Of a stretch of 64,000 nucleotides of DNA, positions 33,106 through 41,720 are shown in pieces. A model generated the notes under the pieces. The model saw only the letters and a program-made list of their open reading frames with translations, was not told where the DNA came from and searched no databases. The DNA is taken from contig NZ_CP142104.1 of assembly GCF_035751725.1 (NCBI RefSeq), positions 3,348,001-3,412,000 on the forward strand. The letters are read 5' to 3'. Position 1 is the stretch's first letter; each line of letters begins with the position of its first letter. A program made the translations under genes and the position numbers. Source of the DNA: Pseudomonas frederiksbergensis (lineage in GTDB: Bacteria > Pseudomonadota > Gammaproteobacteria > Pseudomonadales > Pseudomonadaceae).

Positions 33106-33187
33106 TCCATGCCTGGGTAACACAACGGAAATCAACGCGACCGGCAAATCGAGCTCTTGGCACTCATCTTGATCAAGTCTTCTAGCG

Positions 33188-34354
33188 TTACACCGCAGCA
33201 GCCGCAACCACCCTGGACCGCCAGGCAAAAGCCAGCACCATCAGCAGCCCCAGACCCGCCATTGCCGCTCCGGCCAGGGAAATCGCCGGGTAACCCAACC
33301 CCGCGTTGATCACCGCGCCGCCCAGCGCCGCGCCAATCGCGTTGCCTAAGTTGAAGGCGCCGATATTTACCGCCGAAGCCAGGTTAGGCGCATCCTTGGC
33401 GGCTTCCATCACGCGCATTTGCAGTGGTGGTACCAGGGCAAAACTGGCGATACCCCAGATCAGGATGGCAACCGCCGCCGGCAGCGGCCAGCGCATCAGT
33501 ACGGTGAAGGCCAGCAGGACGAGAATCAGCACGCTCAGCGAAACGATCAAGGTGCGGTCTATCGAACGATCCGCCGCCTTGCCGCCCCACATATTGCCCA
33601 GCGTCAACCCCACGCCGAACAGCACCAGCATGGCGGTGATGAACGTGGTGGAGGCATGGGTCTCGCTGCTCAGGATCGGGGCGATATAGGTGAACACCGT
33701 GAACATCGCACCTGAGCCAACGACGGTGAGTGCCAGCGCGCCCAGCACCGGGCCGCGGCCCAACACTTGGATTTCGGCCAGCACACCGATGCTTTTCGGT
33801 GCCGGCACGTTGGGCAAGGCGAACCACAGCGCGGCCATGGCCACCACGCCCAGGCCGGTAATGCCCCAGAACGCGCTGCGCCAACCGAACAGCTCGCCAA
33901 ACCAGGCCGCCAGCGGCACGCCGCCGATAGTCGCCAGGGTCAGGCCCATGAACATGGCCGCGACCGCCCCGGCACGTTTTTCCGGAGCGACCACGCTGGC
34001 GGCGACGATGGAGCCAACGCCAAAGAACGCACCGTGGTTCAGCGAGGTCACGACCCTGGCGACCAGGAGGCTGTAGTAATCGGTCGCCAGCGCTGACATC
34101 AGGTTGCCCAGGGTGAAAATCGCCATGAGTCCGATCAGCAAATAACGCCGGGGAATCCTGCCGGTGGTCAGTGTCATCAGCGGCGCGCCGAGCAGTACGC
34201 CCAAGGCGTAGGCACTGACCAACAGGCCAGCGGCGGGAATGGAAACGCCGAGATCCGCAGCGATGCCGGGCAACATGCCCATGGGGGCGAACTCGGTCAC
34301 GCCGATGCCAAAGGCACCCATGGCGAGTGCAACAAGGGGTGGATTGATACGCAT
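33188..34354 (-). CDS. MFS transporter, DHA1/AraJ-like efflux
   Basis: The 388-residue protein has twelve predicted membrane helices, beginning ALAMGAFGIGVTEFAPMGML, a DHA1-family opening seen in AraJ/YdhP-type sugar or drug exporters. The loop between helices 2 and 3 (GAPLMTLTTGRIPRRYLL) is the MFS signature A-like segment. The substrate is unknown. ATG 34354 has AGGAG upstream; 13 further open codons precede it. It is divergent from a LysR gene with 94 bases between, the usual arrangement for a transporter and its regulator. Confidence 0.9.
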   Translation of the reverse strand: MRINPPLVALAMGAFGIGVTEFAPMGMLPGIAADLGVSIPAAGLLVSAYALGVLLGAPLMTLTTGRIPRRYLLIGLMAIFTLGNLMSALATDYYSLLVARVVTSLNHGAFFGVGSIVAASVVAPEKRAGAVAAMFMGLTLATIGGVPLAAWFGELFGWRSAFWGITGLGVVAMAALWFALPNVPAPKSIGVLAEIQVLGRGPVLGALALTVVGSGAMFTVFTYIAPILSSETHASTTFITAMLVLFGVGLTLGNMWGGKAADRSIDRTLIVSLSVLILVLLAFTVLMRWPLPAAVAILIWGIASFALVPPLQMRVMEAAKDAPNLASAVNIGAFNLGNAIGAALGGAVINAGLGYPAISLAGAAMAGLGLLMVLAFAWRSRVVAAAAV

Positions 34355-34402
34355 GGAAGGCTCCTCATCTATGCCGCAGATGCTACGATTCAACCCTCAA
34401 AG

Positions 34403-34414
34403 GCGGTAGACCGC
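34403..34414. promoter_or_regulatory. palindrome in the MFS-LysR divergent region
   Basis: GCGGT-AG-ACCGC is a perfect short inverted repeat midway between the two start codons. It is a candidate LysR-type operator, although the classical T-N11-A form is not clear. Confidence 0.4.
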
Positions 34415-34448
34415 ATTTTTTCCAAACACCTTTGCGCGGGAAGCACAA

Positions 34449-35342
34449 ATGGACTTCAACGGCAGGTCAGGTGAAATGGCTGTGTTCGCCACGGTGGCGC
34501 AGGAAGGCAACTTGTCGGCCGCCGCGCGCTCGTTGGGCCTGACACCTTCGGCGGTCAGTCGGATCATCGCCCGTACCGAACAACGCCTTGGCACTCGCCT
34601 GCTGTTGCGCACCACGCGAGCAATCACCTTCACCGCCGAGGGTGAGGCGTATCTGCGCGGCGCCCGGCGGATCCTGGCCGACATGGCCGAAGTCGAAGAA
34701 GCCGTCGCAGACCAAGGCGTGCCCAAAGGCCGCTTGCGAGTCAGTGCCGCCCTCGGCCATGGCCGACAAACCATCGTTCCCCTGGTGGCAGCCTTCAGCG
34801 CCCGCTACCCGAACATCGTTGTCGACCTCACCCTTGGCGACGAAGTGGTCGACATTCTCGGCGGCCAGGCCGACGTGGCGGTGCGCTTTGGCCATCTGCC
34901 CGATAGCCCGCTGACTGCCCGCAAGATCGGCGACACCGGCCAGGTAGTGGTGGCCTCGCCCGCCTATCTGGAGCGCCATGGCACACCCCAGCAACCAGAA
35001 GACCTGCTGCGGCACAACTGCCTGCGCTTCAACTTTCGTCGAGCCGAACCCAACTGGCCGTTCATCCGCGACGACAGGGAGTTTTTTCTGAAGGTCAGTG
35101 GCAACATCGAATGCAGCAGCGGCGAAGCGCTGGCGCAACTCGCACGGCTAGGTGCTGGCATCGCCCGTATCGGCGAGTTCACCGTCGCCGAGGATCTGCA
35201 ACGCGGCGATCTGGTACCGCTGCTCGGCGCCTGGAATCCCGGCGACCGGGAGCCGATCCATGCGGTATTTGTCGGGGGACCGGCAATGCCGGCGCGGGTG
35301 CGGGTGTTCGTGGACTTTCTGCTGGAGCATCATCGGTTGTGA
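34449..35342 (+). CDS. LysR family transcriptional regulator
   Basis: The 297-residue protein has an N-terminal winged HTH (FATVAQEGNLSAAARSLGLT, PSAVSRIIARTEQRLGTRLL) and a periplasmic-binding-like effector domain starting near residue 90 (KGRLRVSAALGHGRQTIVPL). It belongs to the CrgA-like branch by length and style. It probably controls the divergent MFS gene and itself. The effector cannot be predicted. Confidence 0.92.
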   Translation: MDFNGRSGEMAVFATVAQEGNLSAAARSLGLTPSAVSRIIARTEQRLGTRLLLRTTRAITFTAEGEAYLRGARRILADMAEVEEAVADQGVPKGRLRVSAALGHGRQTIVPLVAAFSARYPNIVVDLTLGDEVVDILGGQADVAVRFGHLPDSPLTARKIGDTGQVVVASPAYLERHGTPQQPEDLLRHNCLRFNFRRAEPNWPFIRDDREFFLKVSGNIECSSGEALAQLARLGAGIARIGEFTVAEDLQRGDLVPLLGAWNPGDREPIHAVFVGGPAMPARVRVFVDFLLEHHRL

Positions 35343-35435
35343 GTGTTGCGCGAGGTATTTCAGGTAGAACCAAGCGCACTACTGGATTACTCGTCGTTTT
35401 ATCTTCTGCTAACCGTGCGCGCTTGCCTTTCACAA

Positions 35436-35461
35436 CGGTGCCCGCCATATAGCGGGCACCG
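35436..35461 (-). terminator. hairpin, probable terminator of the TonB receptor gene
   Basis: CGGTGCCCGC (35436-35445), a 6-base loop, and GCGGGCACCG (35452-35461) form a perfect 10-bp stem between the converging LysR and receptor genes. Only a weak TTGTG tail follows on the minus strand, so efficiency is uncertain. Confidence 0.55.
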
Positions 35462-35494
35462 CTTCCTGGATGGGAAAAAGGCTTACACGCCTGC

Positions 35495-37885
35495 TTACCA
35501 GCTGTAGCTCACTTTGGCGGTAATCTCGCGACCCGGGTTGTAGAAGTTCGCCGTGCCGGAACCAACCACGTGCTGCTCATCCAGCAAGTTGCTGACGTTC
35601 ACCGCAAGGTCGGTGCCCTTGGCGATCTCGTAGTTGAAGGCGGCGTCGAACAGCGTGGTGCCATCGCTTTTGCCGGAGTTGGCTGCATCGAAGTAATAAG
35701 AGCCGACGTAGCGCGCCCCCAAGCCAACGCTGACATCAGTGCCAGGCACGTCGTAATAACTCCAGAGCGAAGCGGAATGCTTGGGTGCCGTGGAGAACTC
35801 ATTACCCTTCAGGGAGCTGCCGTCGTACAACGAACCGCGTAGTACCTCGGACTCCATATAGGAGTAGCCACCAATCAGGCTGAGGTTTTGCGTCACCTGC
35901 GCCTTGGCCTCCAGGTCGAGGCCACGCGCCCGCGATTCGCCCACCGTCTGTTGCTCGATGATGCCGCTCGGCAGCACCACGGCGATGGTGACGTTTTCCT
36001 GGGTCAAGTCGTAAACGGCTGCGGAGAACAGTGCGTCCATCCCCATCGGCGCATACTTCACGCCCACTTCGTACTGCCTGCCCGTCTGCGGTGTTACCCC
36101 AACCTGAGGCGGCGAGACGGATTCCACCATACTCACATAGGTGGACACCTCATCGTTGACGATATAGGTCAACGCACCTCGATAGGAGGTTTCCGAGAAA
36201 GTGTCTTTCTCAGTGGTCGACAAGCCTTTGCTGGTAAGGTCCATCGAGTCGTTGCGCATACCCGCGGTGACGATGAAACGCTCGTAGAACGATAGGTTCT
36301 GCTGAAGGAACACAGCCTTAGTGGTCGCGTCTCGCTTGTTGACGGCATACGGGGTGATTGAGCGTGAAACGCCCGTAAACACGGGGTTTGCAATGTCAAT
36401 CGGGGTCGTCAGGGCGTAGACCGAGCTTTCCTTGGTGGTCGAATCGAGGTACTCCACGCCCACCAGGCTGCTGCTGTCGATGTTCTCGAAGCGAGCATCG
36501 TATTGCAGCATCAGATTGCCGTTGAACTGGTCGGCCTCAGTGTCCGTTCCAAACAGATACCGGTCTACGGTAGTACCGACACGTGCGGCGCTGTCGCTGA
36601 GGTAAACGTAGCCAAAATCATCGGTCAATTTGCTGTAACGCAGATTGCTGCGCAGTACGAAGCCGTTGTCGAAATCATGGGTGACGTTACCGCTGAGGCT
36701 GGTGCGCTCGACATCGTGAAAGTTGTAGCTGGGCTCCCCATAAAATTTGCTGCGGTCGTATTCCTTGTCCAGCGGATAGCCGCCACTGTTGGGCGAACTG
36801 TCAGTTTTCAGATAGTCCAGAATCATGGTGGCTGACGTGTAATCCGTGGGTGCCCAGGTGAGGCCTCCCATTACCAACCGGTTGTCGTCCTGTGAGTGAT
36901 CGTACTCGCGGTCGCTGTTTTGGCCTTTGGCAGTAAAGCGGCCAGCCAGGGTTTTCTCGTCGTTCAGCGCATCCCCCACATCGATGCCTGTCTCGACATG
37001 GTCAAACGAACCGTAGGTCACATAGCCTTGGCCAAACTGCTCGAAGCGCGGCTGTTTGGTCACGAAGTTCACCGAACCGCCCGGGTCCGCTGGGCCAAAC
37101 AGCGTGGAGTTGGCGCCACGCAGGATCTCTATGCGTTCATAAGCGAACGGATCTTCGCGTACCCCGCGCATCGAACTCAGGGTCAAGCCGTCACGGTAGG
37201 TGGTGGCCTGGAAACCCCGGATCTGGAAATAGTCGTTGCGGTCATCCGTACCATAGAAGTCACTCACCACGCCCGGCGTGTATTGCAGCGCTTCTTCCGT
37301 GGTGCTGACGCTGCGTTGCTCCATTTCCTTGTTGGTGACAACCGACACCGATGCGGGTGTATTGAGAATGCTGGTTGCCACCTTGCCGCCAACCCAGAGC
37401 TCCTTGGCGACCACCGAGTTGGCGTCGTCGTCGGCACTGACCCTGACCTTGGCATTGATGATGAGGGGTGCAAGGCGGTACTCCTCGCCGTCCGTTGCGT
37501 CGAGCTCCAGCGGGCCGGCCGGCTTTGGTCGAGGGACCAGCAGATAGGCATTCGGGCCTTGCTGTTCAATTTGCAACTCGCTCCCCTGCAGCAACGATGA
37601 CAGCGCTGCCGACGTATCGAGCGTGCCATTCACGCCAGCAGTGGTGCGGTTCGCTACACTCGACGCGTCGAAAGAAAGACTGATGCCAGCCTCGCGCGCG
37701 AAGCGGTCAAGCGCCGGCGCCAGTGGGCCGGCAGCGATGTTCCACGGTTTGGCTTGATTGCTGTGGTCAGCGCTCGGCGTTTGTGCCAGCGATGGCAATG
37801 CGTAGCTGCTAACGATCAAACCCAAAATCGCACCCTGCAAGGCACGATTTAATGGATGGCGCTGTGAAACCGGGGACGAACTCAT
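35495..37885 (-). CDS. TonB-dependent siderophore receptor with signalling domain
   Basis: The 796-residue outer-membrane protein has a signal peptide (ILGLIVSSYALPSLAQ). An N-terminal STN transducer domain follows (WNIAAGPLAPALDRFAREAG, through about residue 115), then a plug with a FYGTDDRNDYFQIRGF region and RGANSTLFG. A 22-strand barrel ends in the aromatic residue of KVSYSW. This is the FpvA/PupB type: it imports a ferric siderophore and signals through the FecR-like protein to the ECF sigma factor encoded just upstream. ATG 37885 is preferred since the signal peptide starts soon after; open codons run to 37966. No siderophore synthesis genes are present, so it may use a foreign siderophore. 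Confidence 0.93.
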   Translation of the reverse strand: MSSSPVSQRHPLNRALQGAILGLIVSSYALPSLAQTPSADHSNQAKPWNIAAGPLAPALDRFAREAGISLSFDASSVANRTTAGVNGTLDTSAALSSLLQGSELQIEQQGPNAYLLVPRPKPAGPLELDATDGEEYRLAPLIINAKVRVSADDDANSVVAKELWVGGKVATSILNTPASVSVVTNKEMEQRSVSTTEEALQYTPGVVSDFYGTDDRNDYFQIRGFQATTYRDGLTLSSMRGVREDPFAYERIEILRGANSTLFGPADPGGSVNFVTKQPRFEQFGQGYVTYGSFDHVETGIDVGDALNDEKTLAGRFTAKGQNSDREYDHSQDDNRLVMGGLTWAPTDYTSATMILDYLKTDSSPNSGGYPLDKEYDRSKFYGEPSYNFHDVERTSLSGNVTHDFDNGFVLRSNLRYSKLTDDFGYVYLSDSAARVGTTVDRYLFGTDTEADQFNGNLMLQYDARFENIDSSSLVGVEYLDSTTKESSVYALTTPIDIANPVFTGVSRSITPYAVNKRDATTKAVFLQQNLSFYERFIVTAGMRNDSMDLTSKGLSTTEKDTFSETSYRGALTYIVNDEVSTYVSMVESVSPPQVGVTPQTGRQYEVGVKYAPMGMDALFSAAVYDLTQENVTIAVVLPSGIIEQQTVGESRARGLDLEAKAQVTQNLSLIGGYSYMESEVLRGSLYDGSSLKGNEFSTAPKHSASLWSYYDVPGTDVSVGLGARYVGSYYFDAANSGKSDGTTLFDAAFNYEIAKGTDLAVNVSNLLDEQHVVGSGTANFYNPGREITAKVSYSW

Positions 37886-37953
37886 TTTCTCGCTCCAAGA
37901 AAGGACATCGGCAGACTGGCCTGTATTCCGGCCTTCCTTAGAGGTCGAACGAG

Positions 37954-37972
37954 AATGAGAAGCCACCTCATT
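37954..37972. repeat. inverted repeat ahead of the receptor gene
   Basis: AATGAG (37954-37959), 7 bases, then CTCATT (37967-37972) form an inverted repeat about 70-87 bases upstream of the receptor start. It lies in the 118-base gap after the FecR-like gene and could belong to the promoter recognised by the ECF sigma factor. Confidence 0.35.
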
Positions 37973-38003
37973 ATATTTCAGATGGCAGACAGTTTTGATG
38001 GGT

Positions 38004-38984
38004 TCAGGTGGCAGCGGTCACGGTTACCCAATAACGGGTCCGGTAATCAATGTGCAAATGCAGTGACTGCGCGATCAATGCCAGGACCTGATCGTTGTCG
38101 GCGAGCTGGAAGGTGCCGGAAACGCGACGATCCGCGACCTCTTCGGCGCAGCGCAGTACCCCGGGGCGATAACGCGACAACTCCACGATGAAATCATTGA
38201 GGCGCATATTGCGCGCACTGATCACCCCGTCACCCCAGCTCCATAGATCCAGACCGTTGTCCCTGAACATTCGGGCGCCACTTGATGTGAACAGCAACTG
38301 ATTTCCTGCCTGGACGCTGCGGCTCGCAGGCGTTTGACTGGCGCCGGGGAAAACCGTGACTGACCCTTCCTGAGCCGCGACCAGAGTGCCATCGTCCAGC
38401 TCGCGTGCCAGAAAGCGGGAACTCTGGGCGCGCATGATCCCGTCACGTGATTGCACCCAGAGCGGTCTCGCTCGAGGCGAATGTTGATCCGCGCCGACAT
38501 TCACGATGATTTCACCACGTCGAAGGATTAACAGGCGCCGCTGGGCGTCGAACTCGCTGTCGACGGCGCTATCGCTATTGAGCTGGATGAGGCTGCCATC
38601 ATCGAGCTGGAAGCGTCGTTGCTCGCCGGTACTGCTGCGCTGCTGCGCAAGCATGGCGGGTACGGGCGTATAGTCCCGGCCGAGCCAGGCAGCAGTGCCA
38701 ACCGTAGCCAATATGCCCAGTAGCTTCAGGCTCTCGCGCCGCCGCATTCCATGATGGGTGCCATCAAGGGTTTGTCGGGCCAGTTGAGCTGGCACGCCTG
38801 CGAACTCATCCCCAAGCGTTTCCACACGCTGCCACGCCAACACATGCTCCGGGCACTGCTGCAGCCAGTGCTCAAAAGTGCGCTGTGCCTGTTCATCGGC
38901 TTGATTGAAGCGAAGGCGCACCAGCCATTGGATCGCCTGCTCGACAATGGCCGGATTAAGCGCCTGCGGCTCACGCCTCGACAT
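38004..38984 (-). CDS. FecR-like anti-sigma/sigma regulator
   Basis: The 326-residue protein has a cytoplasmic N-terminal DUF4880-type segment (AIQWLVRLRFNQADEQAQR, followed by WQRVE), a single membrane helix (LLGILATVGTAAWLG) and a periplasmic FecR domain (EQRRFQLDDGSLIQLNSDS, RRGEIIVNVG). Its C-terminal STN-like part ends with DNDQVLALIAQSLHLHIDY. It should pass the receptor's signal to the sigma factor. The start at 38984 overlaps the sigma gene by 14 bases, so the two are translationally coupled. Homology begins near this ATG, so the longer frame to 39050 is unlikely to be used. Confidence 0.92.
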   Translation of the reverse strand: MSRREPQALNPAIVEQAIQWLVRLRFNQADEQAQRTFEHWLQQCPEHVLAWQRVETLGDEFAGVPAQLARQTLDGTHHGMRRRESLKLLGILATVGTAAWLGRDYTPVPAMLAQQRSSTGEQRRFQLDDGSLIQLNSDSAVDSEFDAQRRLLILRRGEIIVNVGADQHSPRARPLWVQSRDGIMRAQSSRFLARELDDGTLVAAQEGSVTVFPGASQTPASRSVQAGNQLLFTSSGARMFRDNGLDLWSWGDGVISARNMRLNDFIVELSRYRPGVLRCAEEVADRRVSGTFQLADNDQVLALIAQSLHLHIDYRTRYWVTVTAAT

Positions 38985-39486
38985 AACGCAAGCGATAGCA
39001 GTGCTGCAGGGCCGTGGCCAGGTCGCGTTCCACCGTCGCGCGGGAAACACCCAGCTTTTCGGCTATCTGCGCGCAGGTCAGACCGTCGAGTCGGGCAAAC
39101 AAAAATGCCTGGCGAACTCTTGGTTTAAGCATATCGAGCATGCGGTCTATGCGTTCGAGCGCATCAAGGATCATCAGCCGGCTTTCTTCCGAGGGAACCT
39201 CGTGTTGCGGCAGCAACGCGACGCTTTCCAAGTAGGCACGTTCGAGTTCGCGACGACGATACTGATCAATCATCAGTCCGCGGGCGATACTGCTCAAATA
39301 GGCGCGTGGTTCACGCAAGGGGCTGGACTGACGGGATTTAAGCAGACGTACGAAGGTGTCCTGCGCCAAATCTGCTGCGTTATCGCGACATCCAATGCGC
39401 CGGATCAGCCAGCCTTGTAACCACGAGTGATGGGTTCGATAAAGCAGCCCTAGATCTGCAGTACCTAGTGTTTCATCGCTGCTCAT
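38971..39486 (-). CDS. FecI-like ECF sigma factor
   Basis: The 171-residue protein has sigma region 2 (DNAADLAQDTFVRLLKSR, AYLSSIARGLMIDQYRR) and region 4 (FLFARLDGLTCAQIAEKLG, SRATVERDLATALQHCY). It is of the iron-starvation type and should direct RNA polymerase to the receptor gene downstream when the cognate siderophore is sensed. A Fur-like box lies about 20-40 bases upstream. Gene order sigma, FecR-like, receptor is classic for Pseudomonas cell-surface signalling. Confidence 0.94.
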   Translation of the reverse strand: MSSDETLGTADLGLLYRTHHSWLQGWLIRRIGCRDNAADLAQDTFVRLLKSRQSSPLREPRAYLSSIARGLMIDQYRRRELERAYLESVALLPQHEVPSEESRLMILDALERIDRMLDMLKPRVRQAFLFARLDGLTCAQIAEKLGVSRATVERDLATALQHCYRLRYVEA

Positions 39487-39504
39487 CGGAATCCCGGCAA
39501 TACA

Positions 39505-39525
39505 TGATTGATAATTAATCGCATT
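39505..39525 (-). promoter_or_regulatory. Fur-box-like site upstream of the sigma gene
   Basis: Read on the minus strand, AATGCGATTAATTATCAATCA resembles Pseudomonas Fur sites of the form AATGAGAATNATTATCATT. It sits 19-39 bases upstream of the sigma start codon, so iron-replete cells should repress the system. Confidence 0.6.
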
Positions 39526-39664
39526 CTACTCACGCGGTAGGTCTTAGGCAAATACGTGGCAGTGCGGCAACTCCTCCAAGACGTTCTCTTCGTTGCGCAA
39601 GGTGGCAAGCAGACCCAGCTGTGTCTATTGTTTTGGGCGACGCAAAACTATCGGAGGCATCGAC

Positions 39665-41650
39665 ATGGGTCAGAACATCTCGCCCGCCGCTTCATCTGCG
39701 CGGAACACAGGCATGGTCGCCACGACCTTATGGGGTTCGGATACCGTCGCCGGCATCGCGGTGGATCCGGACGGGAATATCTGGCTGGGCGCTTACAGTC
39801 GCCTGGGACTAGGCGGCGAAGAGGATTCCGGTTTCACCGCCAGCGTGGTCCGGTTCAATGCCGACGGCAGCCTGGACCGCAACTTCAGCGCAGACGGTAA
39901 GTCCCTCCTCCCTGTGTCGCTCGATATCGAGGACGGCGGTAATGGCGCCGTCCAGCCGGGAGGGGGCTACCTGGTGGCGCAGTACGTGAAAGTCGGCGAC
40001 GCCTGGGTGTCGGGCGTAAGTCGTACTTTGGCTGACGGCAGCCTCGATACGAGTTTCGGGAGCGGCGGCACCGCGACAGTACCCTTCTACTGGAATGACA
40101 ATCTTGGCCAGCAAGCGTCGTTCTCTGTGCAACGCGACGGCAGCTTTTTCGCCAGCGCCGGGTATCCCTCCGGGGAGATCCATATCGCTCGCTTCGACGC
40201 GACGGGAACCTTGGTCTCGTCTTTCGCAGACGCGGGAGTCCTGCACCTGCCAGCGTCCGTTGGCATTCACCCCGGCGGCATGATCGACGTTTCGTTGCAG
40301 GGAGACGGCAAGGTGCTGGTCACGGGGCAACATACCCTGACCCGCCTCAACCCGGACGGCACCCTCGATAGCCGCTTTGCAAACGGCGGCAGCCTGGCCC
40401 TGGAAGTTCACGCAGACGCCCTCGTCATCCAGGATGACGGCAAAATCCTGCTCGCCGGCGCCTCGGGCGGCGTGGCGACCGTCATCCGACTCAACGCCGA
40501 CGGTTCGCTCGACACCGGTTTCGGTGATCAGGGCCAGATACGTTGGGGCTCGGAAAGCGCGCCTTTCGCAGTCGCCGACATGATCGTGCTGGCCGACGGC
40601 AAGCTATTGATTGGTGGAAGCCAGGGCACGAGCGCGGACGGTTACCTGGCCGCCTTGGTGCAGTTGAACCCCGACGGAAGCCTGGACCACAGCTTTGGCA
40701 ACCCCGACGACGGCTATCACCACATCGACGGTGGCGGCGTTGATGACTTTTTGCAAGGTACCGCCTCGTTCGACGATGCGATCTTCGGCGGGGCCGGTAA
40801 CGATCTGCTCGATGGCCAGCAAGGGCGTGACCTGCTGACGGGCGGTGCCGGGGCCGATACGTTCCGCTATGAGTCAGTTGCAGACAGCTACCGAACCGCA
40901 ACCACGGCCCATAGCGACCGAATCACCGACTTCGACCCCGGCACCGATACGCTCGACCTCTCCTCCCTGGGCTTTCTCGGGCTGGGCAATGGACATGACG
41001 GAACGCTGGCGATACGCGTCAATGAAAGCGGAACGCGGACCTACCTCAAAAGCTTCGAGGCCAACGCGGACGGGGAACGCTTCGAAGTGGTCTTCGACGG
41101 CAACCTGGGCCAGACACTGAATGAAACCAACATCCTCTTCCAGCAAGCCAGGCTGACAGGCACCGAAGGAGCCGACCATCTACAAGGCAACGCCCGAGGC
41201 GAAATCTTCGAAGGGCTCGCGGGCGATGATCGGCTTTATGGGGCGCTGGGGAATGATGTACTGGTTGGCGGCGAAGGTCGGGACCTGTTGATGGGCGGCG
41301 GCAACAACGATGTGTTCCGCTTCGACTTGCTCAGCGACAGCTACCGTACCGCCACCGAAAACCACACTGATCGCCTGATCGACTATACCGCAGGCGAAGA
41401 CACGATCGATGTGTCCGCCTTGGGCTTTACCCGACTGGGAAATGGCTACGACGGCACACTGGATGTGATTTTCAATCAAGCCAAGAACCTGACTTACTTG
41501 AAGAGCTACGAAGCCGACACATCGGGGGCTCGATTCGAGTTGAGCCTGGCAGGGGATCATTCCGGTTATCGTAACCTGGACATCATCTTCGCCGAGCCCC
41601 CGGAAGAGGAGGTCTTTCAATTGCTCGGAGTGGTCGACTCCGTGGGTTGA
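39665..41650 (+). CDS. delta-60 repeat plus RTX calcium-binding protein
   Basis: The first 360 or so residues of this 661-residue protein carry six delta-60-type repeats, recognisable from units such as NADGSLDRNF, LADGSLDTSFG, NPDGTLDSRF and NADGSLDTGFG. They probably form a beta-propeller. Two RTX blocks follow (GGAGNDLLDGQQGRDLL and GLAGDDRLYGALGNDVL). Each is followed by a related segment of about 85 residues containing DSYRTAT and DGTL, like the serralysin-type C-terminal domain. There is no Sec signal peptide. RTX proteins of this kind leave the cell by type I secretion, but no ABC/MFP/OMP secretion genes are adjacent. ATG 39665 follows GGAGG. Enzymatic activity is not evident; it may be an adhesin-like or matrix protein. 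Confidence 0.85.
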   Translation: MGQNISPAASSARNTGMVATTLWGSDTVAGIAVDPDGNIWLGAYSRLGLGGEEDSGFTASVVRFNADGSLDRNFSADGKSLLPVSLDIEDGGNGAVQPGGGYLVAQYVKVGDAWVSGVSRTLADGSLDTSFGSGGTATVPFYWNDNLGQQASFSVQRDGSFFASAGYPSGEIHIARFDATGTLVSSFADAGVLHLPASVGIHPGGMIDVSLQGDGKVLVTGQHTLTRLNPDGTLDSRFANGGSLALEVHADALVIQDDGKILLAGASGGVATVIRLNADGSLDTGFGDQGQIRWGSESAPFAVADMIVLADGKLLIGGSQGTSADGYLAALVQLNPDGSLDHSFGNPDDGYHHIDGGGVDDFLQGTASFDDAIFGGAGNDLLDGQQGRDLLTGGAGADTFRYESVADSYRTATTAHSDRITDFDPGTDTLDLSSLGFLGLGNGHDGTLAIRVNESGTRTYLKSFEANADGERFEVVFDGNLGQTLNETNILFQQARLTGTEGADHLQGNARGEIFEGLAGDDRLYGALGNDVLVGGEGRDLLMGGGNNDVFRFDLLSDSYRTATENHTDRLIDYTAGEDTIDVSALGFTRLGNGYDGTLDVIFNQAKNLTYLKSYEADTSGARFELSLAGDHSGYRNLDIIFAEPPEEEVFQLLGVVDSVG

Positions 41651-41720
41651 AACACGTGCGTGGTCATCCCTTGCCTTGGGCCGCTTCCTGGGCGGTCTTA
41701 GGCGTTATCCAAGGTCACCA

